From Flavobacterium agri (GTDB taxonomy: Bacteria; Bacteroidota; Bacteroidia; Flavobacteriales; Flavobacteriaceae), in contig NZ_JACBJI010000001.1 in the NCBI RefSeq assembly GCF_013401995.1, forward strand, positions 62,001 to 126,000: a stretch of DNA of 64,000 bases. Direction: 5' to 3'. Under the pieces are notes generated by a model that saw only the letters and a program-made list of their open reading frames with translations, had not been told where the DNA came from and made no database searches. This document shows, piece after piece, positions 15,843-24,058 of the stretch. How positions within the stretch are numbered: the stretch's first letter is position 1; every line of letters starts with the position of its first letter. The translations under genes and the position numbers were made by a program.

Positions 15843-16816
15843 GGCGCAGCTTTTCTAAGCCGCAATTTATACCTAAATCCAAAATTCAGCAAATGCTCGT
15901 AATGCCATTCGGGCGATGGGGAAAATTTGTAGAACGTCGGCACGTAATTCACGTTGGCGTACAATCTTTTGTGCAATCGCAACGAAATCCCGAGGTTGGC
16001 CGCAAGCGAATGGTTCGTGAAAGTCGCTTCGAATTGTTCATTGATTTCCCGAAGTACTCTCACGTTCGTCATCGCATAACCCAATCCGTATCCGACTTCA
16101 AGTCGTTGCCAAGCGAAATTATCGGTCACGGTCGCGAAGAAAGCCGACGGATAATCGTGGTCGTAAGGTCCGAAATGTTCACCGATGGTATTGATGGGCG
16201 CGACATATCCGACACCGACCGAAACATACCTGTCGTCTTTATAAGCATAATCGAAATTGGCGCGCACCGAAGCCAGCGAAAAGTCATGGAAATCGCCGTA
16301 AGCGTTGCTGAAATCGATTTGGGTGTATTGGGAAATCGCGGGTGTAAAATACCATTCGCCTTTTTTCGGGCTGAATTTGTAATTGAAATTCTCCGTTGTC
16401 CTTTTTTCGCGCTTTTGTCCGAAAGCCCTGGGATTCGCGCCGTATACACAAACAGAATCGCCGTCGATCGCAATGTTCACGAATTTTCCGTACGTGAACC
16501 GTTGCGGGCTCAACAAATCGACCGCAAATCCGATCGGCATGTATACGCTTTGGGTCGCATTCAACGCAATCTTGCTGTCGGTATAAGGGAAAAGCGTGAA
16601 ATTTTTGGATAGGCTGTCGTTCTTGACTGTAAACGCAAGGTTCTTCTTTTGGCGTCTCACGTTGACTTTCGCCGGAAGTTTGTACGTGCTGTCCTGGATC
16701 GTGACCGTCGTATTTTGCTTGTCGGAGCTGAAAAGGATGTCGTAATGGCTTTTGTTGAGAAGGGTCGCGCAAGAGGTGAATATCAAACAACAAAGAATCC
16801 AAATGCAATGTTTCAT
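15839..16816 (-). CDS. Lipoprotein with predicted beta-barrel-like C-terminus (325 aa)
   Basis: A signal peptide ends in a lipobox (LIFTSCATLL, Cys15), so the protein is lipidated. The C-terminal half alternates hydrophobic and polar residues with aromatic strand ends (YVSVGVGYVAP, LEVGYGLGY, LLNFGFRYKL), like an outer-membrane barrel. A combination of lipidation and strand-rich C-terminus is unusual. The ATG at 16816 starts the signal peptide; longer in-frame starts overlap the upstream gene. No family recognised. Confidence 0.8.
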   Translation of the reverse strand: MKHCIWILCCLIFTSCATLLNKSHYDILFSSDKQNTTVTIQDSTYKLPAKVNVRRQKKNLAFTVKNDSLSKNFTLFPYTDSKIALNATQSVYMPIGFAVDLLSPQRFTYGKFVNIAIDGDSVCVYGANPRAFGQKREKRTTENFNYKFSPKKGEWYFTPAISQYTQIDFSNAYGDFHDFSLASVRANFDYAYKDDRYVSVGVGYVAPINTIGEHFGPYDHDYPSAFFATVTDNFAWQRLEVGYGLGYAMTNVRVLREINEQFEATFTNHSLAANLGISLRLHKRLYANVNYVPTFYKFSPSPEWHYEHLLNFGFRYKLRLRKAAP

Positions 16817-16826
16817 TGAAGGTATT

Positions 16827-18542
16827 TCAACGAGGATGCAACGTGTCGCGAATGGTTGCGTGCGAAAACTCCGATAAGAATCCGTCTTGTAACGAATCGG
16901 AGCGCAACTGTGGGCGCGCGTGGAAATTCTCGTCAAAGAACTCGATTTGATCTTTGTTTACGCATGGCAAAGGCCCGTCTCCGGTTTTCCAGAAAAAATC
17001 GTTGTTGACCGGCGAATAATAATCGAGGTTTCCGATTTTTAGCTTTTCGAAACCTGTATCCGATTTTGAATTCGGATGCGGGAAAACAAGCTCGCGTGCC
17101 GAAAAAGCCATCGTCTTATCTGCGTATTTGTTGTTCGTGACCGAATCGAGCCCAAGCGGCACAAAAACCGGAACGGCCGCGAGTACGGTCGAAAACACCA
17201 AAATGCCTTTTACGGCCGCTTGTTTATTCACGAGACAAGCCAAACAGAACAATCCGAAAAATAATATGAAGTTCATGAAAAACCGATACTGGGGCGAAAG
17301 CCAAAAAAGTAACGCGAACTGCGCGACCATCGTCAGGTAAACGATCCAAACGGATTTTATCGGTGCGAACTTCCGGATGAAAAAAGGAGTCACCACGAGA
17401 AGTACCGCATTGACGGTATTGAAAAAGCCGTGCAGTTTGGGCATTCGCATCCATCTGATGAAGATTTCCCAAACCGGCATCGCGTCGAATTCGGTTTTTG
17501 TCAATCCGTATAAATACGGACGGCTTTCTACGAAAAAGAAATCGACGATAGGTTGCGGAATCGCATAGTCCGGATGGAAACCGAATGCATAAGGCAGTGG
17601 GAACAACGGCATTCCACTGACAATAGCGTTTCGGGTTACAAACAACGCCAAGACGCCGAAACTTAAAAAGAAAATGCGTTTCGAAAACAGTATCTTGAAA
17701 TCGAGAACCAGCCAAAACAAAGGCAAGATCACAAGCGCGATTGCCGTAATCTTGATGTAAAGCGCGAACAGAACCAAGATCACGAGCAAACTCAAAGTGC
17801 CACGTTCGGGGTTTTCGAAATGACAAATAAAAATATCGATTGCCAGAAACGTGAGTACAAAAATCGGGATGTCGGCTGATGGTGCGCCCGAAAACTGCAG
17901 GAAGAATACGTTTGCAATCGGCAGCAATCCCATAACCAATGCGATTTTTGACGGTGATTGGAAGTAATCCTGTAATCTGAAAACCGCATACAGATTGGTC
18001 AGTAGCAGACAATATCCGCTCAGATCATTGAAGCCTGAATGGATAAAGGAGAAACTGAATGCGCTTTGTGCGACATGCCAGCCACTCATTTGGCCCAAAA
18101 AGAGATGAAGGTTCGCAAGTCCTTCAACAAAGCCATATTCGTTGAGCCATTTGACGGTTTGGATGTAATAGGATTCGTTGTCCAGAATGTAAGGTGCTGC
18201 CGCCGATTTGGCCAAAATCAGTATGGAATTGACCAAAAGCAACCATTTGAGCGGTTTCGAAAGTTTGGTAAACCGAATGCGCAACAACCTGTAATTGGCG
18301 ATCACGGCATTCTTGAACACGAAAAAAAGTGCGGTGTTGCCCAAAAACAACACCATGTGGAATTCCCAGTTTACACGATCGAAAATAGCCCAAACCGAGG
18401 TGAGCAGCGCAATGGAGAAAATTCCCAAAAGAGACGTTATCGCAAAATCGGGATTGCGCGTCTTGAAAAGCGAATTTACGCATGCCCCGAAATTGATGGT
18501 CGTAAAGACGATGTAAAGGAATGTCAGGGCGATCAGCAACAT
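16827..18542 (-). CDS. Polytopic membrane protein, LIC_10190-like
   Basis: 571 residues with about twelve hydrophobic helices and a soluble C-terminal tail of some 90 residues. The layout, and a conserved acidic/aromatic loop after helix 4 (LDNESYYIQTVKWLNEYG), resemble lipid-linked-sugar glycosyltransferases of the GT-C type and the LIC_10190 membrane family. Function is not known. It starts two bases after the stop of the LolD-like gene, in the same transcription unit. Confidence 0.78.
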   Translation of the reverse strand: MLLIALTFLYIVFTTINFGACVNSLFKTRNPDFAITSLLGIFSIALLTSVWAIFDRVNWEFHMVLFLGNTALFFVFKNAVIANYRLLRIRFTKLSKPLKWLLLVNSILILAKSAAAPYILDNESYYIQTVKWLNEYGFVEGLANLHLFLGQMSGWHVAQSAFSFSFIHSGFNDLSGYCLLLTNLYAVFRLQDYFQSPSKIALVMGLLPIANVFFLQFSGAPSADIPIFVLTFLAIDIFICHFENPERGTLSLLVILVLFALYIKITAIALVILPLFWLVLDFKILFSKRIFFLSFGVLALFVTRNAIVSGMPLFPLPYAFGFHPDYAIPQPIVDFFFVESRPYLYGLTKTEFDAMPVWEIFIRWMRMPKLHGFFNTVNAVLLVVTPFFIRKFAPIKSVWIVYLTMVAQFALLFWLSPQYRFFMNFILFFGLFCLACLVNKQAAVKGILVFSTVLAAVPVFVPLGLDSVTNNKYADKTMAFSARELVFPHPNSKSDTGFEKLKIGNLDYYSPVNNDFFWKTGDGPLPCVNKDQIEFFDENFHARPQLRSDSLQDGFLSEFSHATIRDTLHPR

Positions 18543-18543
18543 A

Positions 18544-19206
18544 TCAGTGGATAATTAGCCCGTCGCTCATGGTGAGTTTGCGGTCGGCCATGTCGGCCAG
18601 TTCCTCGTTATGCGTGACGATCACGAACGTTTGTCCGAGCTCGTTTCGAAGCGTAAAGAACAGTTGATGCAGGTTTTCGGCCGATGCCGTATCGAGATTG
18701 CCCGAAGGTTCGTCTGCGAAAATGACCGCAGGTTTGTTGATCATCGCTCTTGCGACGGCCACGCGTTGTTGTTCGCCACCCGAAAGTTCGCTGGGTTTGT
18801 GTGCGATGCGATGTGAAAGCCCGAGGTAATCGAGCAGTTTTTTTGCTTCATGCTCGACTTCGGCTTTGTTACGCTTGGCGATGAATCCGGGGATGCATAC
18901 GTTTTCGAGAGCCGTAAATTCGGGTAAAAGCTGATGGAACTGAAAAATGAAACCCAAATGTAAATTGCGGAATTTCGAAATCGCCGTATCGTTCATCGCG
19001 AGCAGGTTCTCTCCGTTGATCGTAAGCGAAGTTGCCGTTTCCTTAGCGGGTTTGTCGAGCGTACCCAAAATGTGCAGCAAAGTCGTCTTTCCGGCACCGG
19101 AAGCCCCGACTACAGAGACGATTTCGCCTTTATCGATCGTTAGGTCAACACCTTTCAGAACATGTAATTGATCGTAGTATTTATGAATATTCGTGGCTTG
19201 GATCAT
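18544..19206 (-). CDS. lolD: ABC transporter ATPase, LolD-like
   Basis: 220 residues. Walker [11 protein letters not shown]-loop [16 protein letters not shown], signature [14 protein letters not shown], Walker [13 protein letters not shown] and H-loop VTHNEEL place it in the MacB/LolD (MJ0796) group, which powers release of lipoproteins from the inner membrane or mechanotransmission. No permease gene is adjacent; the next gene is a polytopic membrane protein of another type, so lolD is named by family only. ATG 19206 is used; the longer in-frame extension crosses an intergenic repeat. Confidence 0.88.
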   Translation of the reverse strand: MIQATNIHKYYDQLHVLKGVDLTIDKGEIVSVVGASGAGKTTLLHILGTLDKPAKETATSLTINGENLLAMNDTAISKFRNLHLGFIFQFHQLLPEFTALENVCIPGFIAKRNKAEVEHEAKKLLDYLGLSHRIAHKPSELSGGEQQRVAVARAMINKPAVIFADEPSGNLDTASAENLHQLFFTLRNELGQTFVIVTHNEELADMADRKLTMSDGLIIH

Positions 19207-19265
19207 TGGGTCGACGCTTTTGGCAAAGAAAAGGATTTTTGGCGAAGTGCCGACGTGCTGGCGTT

Positions 19266-19334
19266 CGAACGTGCTAAAGTTTACTCCTGATTTTTTATTC
19301 AAGTACTTAGCACCTTCGCACTTGAGCACGTTCG
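19266..19334. repeat. Intergenic inverted and tandem repeat of AGCAC units
   Basis: CGAACGTGCT (19266-19275) pairs with AGCACGTTCG (19325-19334). The right half also contains a tandem pair, CTTAGCACCTTCGC then CTTGAGCACGTTCGC. Related AGCACTT/AAGTGCT units occur at 28229-28252. It lies between divergent lolD and msrA and looks like a dispersed flavobacterial intergenic repeat. Confidence 0.6.
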
Positions 19335-19407
19335 CCCTATAAAGTTCCGTTAACACCAAATCCGAAACTTCTGTTTCATCGTAATTTTGCACATCAAACC
19401 AAACGAT

Positions 19408-20067
19408 ATGAAAAAGTTATGGATACTTCCGATTTTCGTCGCGATGTTTTCGTGCATGGCGAAGGAAAAACAACAAGAAAAGCAACAACAAAACACGGAC
19501 TCAATCAAGATGAGTGAACAACAAGGTTACGAAACGGCCACTCTTGCCGGTGGCTGCTTTTGGTGTACAGAAGCCGTTTTTTTAGAAATGGACGGCGTGA
19601 AAAGCGTGACCTCGGGTTATATTGGCGGGAAAACCGTCAACCCGACTTACAAAGAAGTTTGTAGTGGAGATACGGGTCATGCCGAAGCGGTGCAGATCGT
19701 CTATGATCCGAAGAAGGTCGATTTCGGTCAATTGCTCGAAATCTTTTTCGCGACTCACGATCCGACTACGTTGAACCGTCAGGGGAACGATGTCGGCACG
19801 CAATACAGAAGCGAGATTTTTTATCACACGGAAGCCCAAAAGGAGTTGGCCGAAGCTTATATTACCGAACTTCAAAAACAAGGCACTTATGGTTTTGGCA
19901 AGAAAGTTGTTACCAAAGTGACCAAAGCGCCAACCTTTTATCCGGCCGAGGATTACCATCAGAACTATTATGCGCAGAACAAGGAGCAGCCGTATTGCTC
20001 GTTCGTGATTACGCCTAAAATCGAAAAGGTCAGGGAAAAGTACAAGGCGCAGCTAAAACATCAATAA
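19408..20067 (+). CDS. msrA: Peptide-methionine (S)-S-oxide reductase, lipoprotein form
   Basis: 219 residues. Repairs oxidised methionine. The signature [12 protein letters not shown] carries the catalytic cysteine (C50), and QPYCSFVI near residue 197 supplies a resolving cysteine. The N-terminus is a lipoprotein signal ([10 protein letters not shown], Cys16) followed by a Gln/Lys-rich spacer, so the enzyme acts in the periplasm or at the outer membrane, unlike cytoplasmic MsrA. A -7 element TAATTTTG is at 19382-19389. No msrB is adjacent. Confidence 0.94.
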   Translation: MKKLWILPIFVAMFSCMAKEKQQEKQQQNTDSIKMSEQQGYETATLAGGCFWCTEAVFLEMDGVKSVTSGYIGGKTVNPTYKEVCSGDTGHAEAVQIVYDPKKVDFGQLLEIFFATHDPTTLNRQGNDVGTQYRSEIFYHTEAQKELAEAYITELQKQGTYGFGKKVVTKVTKAPTFYPAEDYHQNYYAQNKEQPYCSFVITPKIEKVREKYKAQLKHQ

Positions 20068-20068
20068 T

Positions 20069-20395
20069 ATGCCTTTATTCGTGAATGAGATGGTGAAAGA
20101 GAAATTGGATTTGAATGCACAACAAGCCGTTGACGCAAACAAAAACCGTGATTTATGGTTGGGAATCTTGTTCGACCTGATCGGGATGTTGTCGTTCAGC
20201 ATACCGTTCGTCGGGGAATTCGGCGACGTAATCTGGGCGCCGTTATCGGGATTTTTGATGGCTCGCATGTACAAAGGTACTTCGGGAAAAGTGGCGGGAG
20301 TTTTCTCTTTTGTTGAGGAATTGATCCCGTTTACCGACTTCGTCCCAAGTTTTACACTTATGTGGTGCTACACGTACCTGTTCAAAAAGAAATGA
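20069..20395 (+). CDS. Small hypothetical membrane protein (108 aa)
   Basis: It begins one base after msrA and is probably co-transcribed. Two hydrophobic stretches, about residues 28-45 and 50-64, with a third weaker one near 83-103, point to a small membrane protein; the first 27 residues are polar and helical. No cysteine motif and no recognised family. A terminator follows. Confidence 0.8.
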   Translation: MPLFVNEMVKEKLDLNAQQAVDANKNRDLWLGILFDLIGMLSFSIPFVGEFGDVIWAPLSGFLMARMYKGTSGKVAGVFSFVEELIPFTDFVPSFTLMWCYTYLFKKK

Positions 20396-20404
20396 TCCAA
20401 AATG

Positions 20405-20435
20405 AAAACGTCCGTCAATCGCGGGCGTTTTTTTT
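20405..20435 (+). terminator. Terminator after the msrA unit, inside the convergent gene's last codons
   Basis: AAAACGTCCG (20405-20414) and CGGGCGTTTT (20422-20431) form a ten-base stem with one G-T pair, then T residues. The right arm encodes the last codons of the convergent DUF6787 gene (Asp-Lys-Lys-Asn-Ala-Arg-Asp). Confidence 0.75.
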
Positions 20436-20738
20436 ATCACGGAACAGGAATCCCAAACCCATGCCTCTAAGCATTTTCTTTTCGAATGCCCAGAAAAATT
20501 TGAATTGCCCGAAGATAGTTCCGATAGAGATCAGCAACACTTGATAAACCGGGAAAATCAACACGATATAAAGCGGATAATATACCCAGGCCGACACTTC
20601 TCCCTTAACGATGCCGAACCACGCCAAAATGGGCTTGGACAGATAAGCCGCTGTAGAACCGGTTATCGCAAAAACGATAAGGATTATGGCAAACTGGAAT
20701 CCTGAGGTGATTCCCCAGCGTTGCTTGAGTTTGTTCAT
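20415..20738 (-). CDS. DUF6787 membrane protein
   Basis: 107 residues, starting MNKLKQRWGITSGFQ, with two hydrophobic helices (about 15-33 and 51-78) and a basic C-terminus (LGFLFRDKKNARD). The start motif and size match the flavobacterial DUF6787 group as I remember it; older genome annotations sometimes call it a prolipoprotein transferase, which the short length does not support. TATTTTTG (20764-20757, reverse) is the -7 candidate. Function unknown. Confidence 0.82.
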   Translation of the reverse strand: MNKLKQRWGITSGFQFAIILIVFAITGSTAAYLSKPILAWFGIVKGEVSAWVYYPLYIVLIFPVYQVLLISIGTIFGQFKFFWAFEKKMLRGMGLGFLFRDKKNARD

Positions 20739-20768
20739 TTGGGCATTGATATGACCCAAAAATACGAA

Positions 20769-21212
20769 TTATAATCGTGGAATCGGACCGCCCAAACGCT
20801 CTTTGTTGGTCAATTGGAAATAAGTGAGGTAGTTGAAAAGCATGTAATTCACCTCATAGCCATAATTTATTCCCTGACGATAATCGATCTGCATTTCGTA
20901 TAAGTTGGCCCTGCGTCCTATAGGCGACCGGGCTCTTATATTCCATTCGGTAACCCAAGGTATATTATGGTTTTCCAGATAAGACTGGCTATAAAATCCT
21001 CGGTCGCGTGCGTTGGTAAGCATCCAACTGCTGAAACCGGGATCTATTATGATGATTTCGTACTCAAGAGAATCATTGGCGATCCGGATCGTATCACTTT
21101 TTGAGGCAGTTACTTTAGAATCGGTTTTTTGCGAAGATGCAACGCTTTTCTGTTGCGTAGAACACGCAATTATGCCCATGAAAAGCACAAGGAATGTAAG
21201 TAGTTGTTTCAT
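20769..21212 (-). CDS. DUF6146 lipoprotein
   Basis: 147 residues. Signal peptide with lipobox MGIIACSTQQ (Cys17), a Ser/Lys-rich linker, then a compact domain containing YEIIIIDPGFSSWML and EWNIRARSPIGRRANLYEMQIDY (outlined). These match the flavobacterial family DUF6146, usually found next to DUF6787, as here. It is expected on the periplasmic side of a membrane. No function is known. Confidence 0.85.
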   Translation of the reverse strand: MKQLLTFLVLFMGIIACSTQQKSVASSQKTDSKVTASKSDTIRIANDSLEYEIIIIDPGFSSWMLTNARDRGFYSQSYLENHNIPWVTEWNIRARSPIGRRANLYEMQIDYRQGINYGYEVNYMLFNYLTYFQLTNKERLGGPIPRL

Positions 21213-21566
21213 TGTTTGTGATTTTCTATTTAAAGATACGTAAATGCGCGATGGGGTTGGATGAGGTTAACTTTTCTTTGCGCATTTCTTTTTTGATGCA
21301 TGTATTTCATCGATGAAATAAAATCGCGATATGACCTTTTCCGACGTGTTTTTAGTCCAAAAAAGCTTAAAAATGTAAGGCGATACGTCATAAAAAGACT
21401 GTTTATTCGATGAAACACCAATCCACACCGACCAATCACACGAACTCTCTTAAATGTTGCAGTTCAACGTTTTTTGGGGTTAGTTACGGGTAAAATGCCA
21501 TCAAAAAAATCAACAGTAAGTAATTTAGTTCCAGTTTTAGATGATGACATAAATCTTATTTAAGGA
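21213..21566. other. Gene-free interval with a palindrome
   Basis: This 354-base AT-rich region lies between divergent genes. It contains a perfect 18-base palindrome at 21303-21320 and a weaker long-range pair AAATGCGC / GCGCATTT (about 21242-21249 and 21280-21287). A 69-codon reading frame on the reverse strand (21439-21230) has no coding character and spans the palindrome, so I do not call it. Confidence 0.55.
21303..21320. promoter_or_regulatory. 18-base perfect palindrome, possible operator
   Basis: TATTTCATCGATGAAATA is self-complementary with no spacer. A half-site-like copy, TTCGATGAAA, occurs near 21408. The position upstream of two divergent genes suits a dimeric regulator site, but no regulator gene is nearby. 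Confidence 0.35.
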
Positions 21567-22250
21567 ATGATGAAAAATTACGCACCCTTTTTTATAGCGA
21601 TGGCAAGTGTACTCTCCTTCGGCTGTTTTGCTCAGGGCAGCGATCGTTTCCCCGTGAAAATGGGGATTTCACACTTGGTTTCGGACCTATCGGGCGGAGA
21701 TGACCGCGTGATAGTGGCTTATCATGTAGAAGAACGCATCAACATGAACTTCGGAGGAAGAATCACGACGTATAATGTTCCGAGTATGAACTTTATCAGC
21801 ACGATTGATTTAGGTCCGAACAACACACGAAAAATCACACCGATTTACGGCAAGGCAAAAGTGACAGCGCTCACACCTGTAGAACTTACCAAAATTGAAG
21901 TTACGCCTGTTGCCATCAGCGCTCCGAACGCGCCGGTCAGGATCAATGCGGTCGTACCGAAAGGCGTAGCTCCGAAGGCTAAACTCGAGTCGGTCAAAAT
22001 CGATATTCTTGATACTTACGAAAGGACGCTCGAGAAAGGTTTCCAATCGATCGACATGCTCAAAAGAGTCGCCAACGCTCGTTTTTTCGACGGAAATCTA
22101 ACCAAAGCGGCCAGATGGTATACCGAACTTTTCGCGAAAACCACCGATTTTGAACCTGTAGTTTATTTCCGATATGCGAAATCGCTCGAAGCAATTGGCG
22201 AAACCCAAAAAGCGAAAGAGATGATGAAGATTTACGAAGCAAAAAAATAA
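21567..22250 (+). CDS. Secreted TPR-type protein (227 aa)
   Basis: A signal peptide (residues 1-22, ending CFAQG) leads into a proline/valine-rich middle part and a C-terminal helical segment with one to two tetratricopeptide-like units: ANARFFDGNLTKAARWYTELF and FRYAKSLEAIGETQKAKEMM (outlined). That segment strongly resembles the TPR domain at the start of flavobacterial OmpA-family (PorE-like) proteins, but here it ends the protein and there is no OmpA domain. It is expected in the periplasm. Function not assigned. A terminator follows at 22274. Confidence 0.8.
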   Translation: MMKNYAPFFIAMASVLSFGCFAQGSDRFPVKMGISHLVSDLSGGDDRVIVAYHVEERINMNFGGRITTYNVPSMNFISTIDLGPNNTRKITPIYGKAKVTALTPVELTKIEVTPVAISAPNAPVRINAVVPKGVAPKAKLESVKIDILDTYERTLEKGFQSIDMLKRVANARFFDGNLTKAARWYTELFAKTTDFEPVVYFRYAKSLEAIGETQKAKEMMKIYEAKK

Positions 22251-22273
22251 AGAAAACGAAGCTTGACGTTTTG

Positions 22274-22299
22274 AAACCGCTCATCAAGGGCGGTTTTTT
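22274..22299 (+). terminator. Terminator after the TPR protein gene
   Basis: AAACCGC (22274-22280) pairs with GCGGTTT (22290-22296), a nine-base loop and a T run. Confidence 0.75.
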
Positions 22300-22471
22300 A
22301 TTTGCGTCGGTTTTGGAATCCGTGAGTTTATCGTTTTACGACGGCAAGCCGATGATAGATAGTCGTCTTTGTAAACAGGTACGTGTCGCAAAGAACATTC
22401 TTTTTTGTCGTTTTCATACCCTATCGGTTTTTTAGTTAAGCGATATATTTGAATAGCAAAAAATAAAGATC

Positions 22472-22909
22472 ATGGCACTTATCAATCCCCACATTAATTT
22501 CAACGGAAATGCACAAGAAGCGTTTGCGTTTTATAAATCCGTATTCGGCGGAGAATTTTCAAAAGTAGTCCGTTTAAAGGATTTGGCAAGCGCTGAATTC
22601 GAAGTAAGCCCAAGCGATGAAAACAAAATCCTGCATATTTCTTTGCCTATCGGAAGCAACGTGCTTATCGGAAATGACGTTCCCGAATTTCTAGGAAAAG
22701 TAAACGAAAATGAAAACAGGAGCAAAATTTCGATAAGTGCCGAAAGCAAAGAAGAAGCGGATAAACTATTTTACGGTCTTTCAGCCGGAGGAACTATAGA
22801 AATGCCTATTGAAGATAGTCCATGGGGTTCGTATTTTGGCATGTTCAGGGACAAATTCGGCATTGAATGGATTGTAGAATTCGACTCCAATCACAGCGTA
22901 AAGATTTAA
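22472..22909 (+). CDS. VOC-family protein, PhnB/glyoxalase-like
   Basis: 145 residues, cytoplasmic. The start INPHINFNGNAQEAFAFYK and the end WGSYFGMFRDKFGIEWIVEF (outlined) are diagnostic of PhnB-like members of the vicinal-oxygen-chelate superfamily, which form dimers with paired beta-alpha-beta-beta-beta modules. PhnB itself is uncharacterised, and many members bind small ligands or metals. TATATTTG at 22444-22451 is a -7 candidate. It is a single gene between two terminators. Confidence 0.9.
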   Translation: MALINPHINFNGNAQEAFAFYKSVFGGEFSKVVRLKDLASAEFEVSPSDENKILHISLPIGSNVLIGNDVPEFLGKVNENENRSKISISAESKEEADKLFYGLSAGGTIEMPIEDSPWGSYFGMFRDKFGIEWIVEFDSNHSVKI

Positions 22910-22931
22910 GCAAAAACTACCAGCATAAAAA

Positions 22932-22955
22932 AAAAGCCGCTTGATAGCGGCTTTT
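22932..22955. terminator. Bidirectional terminator between the VOC gene and serA
   Basis: AAAAGCCGC (22932-22940) and GCGGCTTTT (22947-22955) form a perfect nine-base stem with a six-base loop, flanked by A and T runs. Confidence 0.85.
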
Positions 22956-22965
22956 AAATTATTTT

Positions 22966-23928
22966 TCAATTGACTTCGGGTTTCAGCAAACCGATGATTT
23001 GTTCGGCGAGTTCGGTTCCGATTCGATCCTGGGCTTCGTTCGTGGCCGCCCCGATGTGAGGCGTCAACGACACTTTAGGATGCATCAGGACTTGAATGGC
23101 TGGAGTAGGCTCGTTCTCGAAAACATCAAGACCAGCAAACGCGATTTTTCCGCTTTCGAGCGCTTCGAGCAACGCCACTTCGTCAATTACACCTCCACGC
23201 GACGCATTCACGATAGCCGAACCGTCTTTCATCGCCTCGAATTCGGGCGCTCCGATCACATAGCCGTCCTGGGCAGGCACGTGAAGCGAAATGAAATCGG
23301 AATCCCTCAATATATCTTCCATAGGCTCGGTCACGATATCGACGTTGATGAACTGGCCGTTGTAGAAATCGACCTTGATTTCGGCACTTCCGACGAATTT
23401 GTCCGAAGCGATTACGCGCATTCCGAGACCCAATCCGATCTTGGCTACCGCGCGTCCGATACGTCCGAAACCGATGATGCCAAGCGTTTTTCCGCGAAGC
23501 TCGATCCCGTTCGCATAGGCTTTCTTCAAGCCTTCGAAATTCGAATCGCCTTCAAGCGGCATGTTGCGGTTCGAGTCGTACAAAAAGCGCACGCCGCTGA
23601 AAAGGTGGGCGAATACCAATTCCGCCACCGATTCCGATGACGAAGCCGGCGTATTGATCACATGCAGTCCTTTTGAACGAGCGTAATCGACATCGATGTT
23701 GTCCATCCCGACGCCGCCGCGTCCGATGATTTTAAGGCTTGGGCAATTATCGATGATTTCTTTGCGCACTTTGGTCGCCGATCGCACCAAAATCACGTCC
23801 ACTTTATGTGCGTTTATGAAATTGGCCACCTGTTCCTGGGCCACTTTGGTCGTAATCACTTCAAATCCGGCGTTCTCGAGCGCTTTTGCGCCTGCTTTGG
23901 AGATACCGTCATTGGCTAGAATCTTCAT
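22966..23928 (-). CDS. serA: D-3-phosphoglycerate dehydrogenase
   Basis: First step of serine synthesis: 3-phosphoglycerate to 3-phosphohydroxypyruvate with NAD. 320 residues, the short form without an ACT regulatory domain. The Rossmann motif GIIGFGRIGRAVA is near residue 150; catalytic Arg lies in VNASRGGVID, Glu in FENEPTP, and His in LTPHIGAAT. It lies downstream of serC on the same strand, with a 130-base gap holding a hairpin repeat. Lack of ACT suggests no serine feedback through this domain. Confidence 0.95.
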   Translation of the reverse strand: MKILANDGISKAGAKALENAGFEVITTKVAQEQVANFINAHKVDVILVRSATKVRKEIIDNCPSLKIIGRGGVGMDNIDVDYARSKGLHVINTPASSSESVAELVFAHLFSGVRFLYDSNRNMPLEGDSNFEGLKKAYANGIELRGKTLGIIGFGRIGRAVAKIGLGLGMRVIASDKFVGSAEIKVDFYNGQFINVDIVTEPMEDILRDSDFISLHVPAQDGYVIGAPEFEAMKDGSAIVNASRGGVIDEVALLEALESGKIAFAGLDVFENEPTPAIQVLMHPKVSLTPHIGAATNEAQDRIGTELAEQIIGLLKPEVN

Positions 23929-23987
23929 TATCCTGATTTTTTATTTTTATTTTTTATGGCGGACATTTCCGGCTGACCCGCTGCAAT

Positions 23988-24027
23988 CTTTTTGTGAAGC
24001 CTCGACTGCGCTCGGCCTCCCAAAAAG
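23988..24027. repeat. Imperfect hairpin repeat between serC and serA
   Basis: CTTTTTG (23988-23994) and CAAAAAG (24021-24027) pair, continued inward by GAaGCC and GGCcTC with mismatches, around a loop TCGACTGCGCTC. The CTCGCTGCGCTC-like loop also appears in the structured region at 44789-44828. It looks like a dispersed element; with the T run upstream it may also affect serC-serA read-through. Confidence 0.5.
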
Positions 24028-24058
24028 GATTTCCGCTCGCATCCGGGCCGCGGTGCGT

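Noticed and set aside
21230..21439. 69-residue reverse frame in the 21.2-21.6 kb gap
   Set aside because: Covers the palindrome and AT-rich text, with basic low-complexity composition and no domain.
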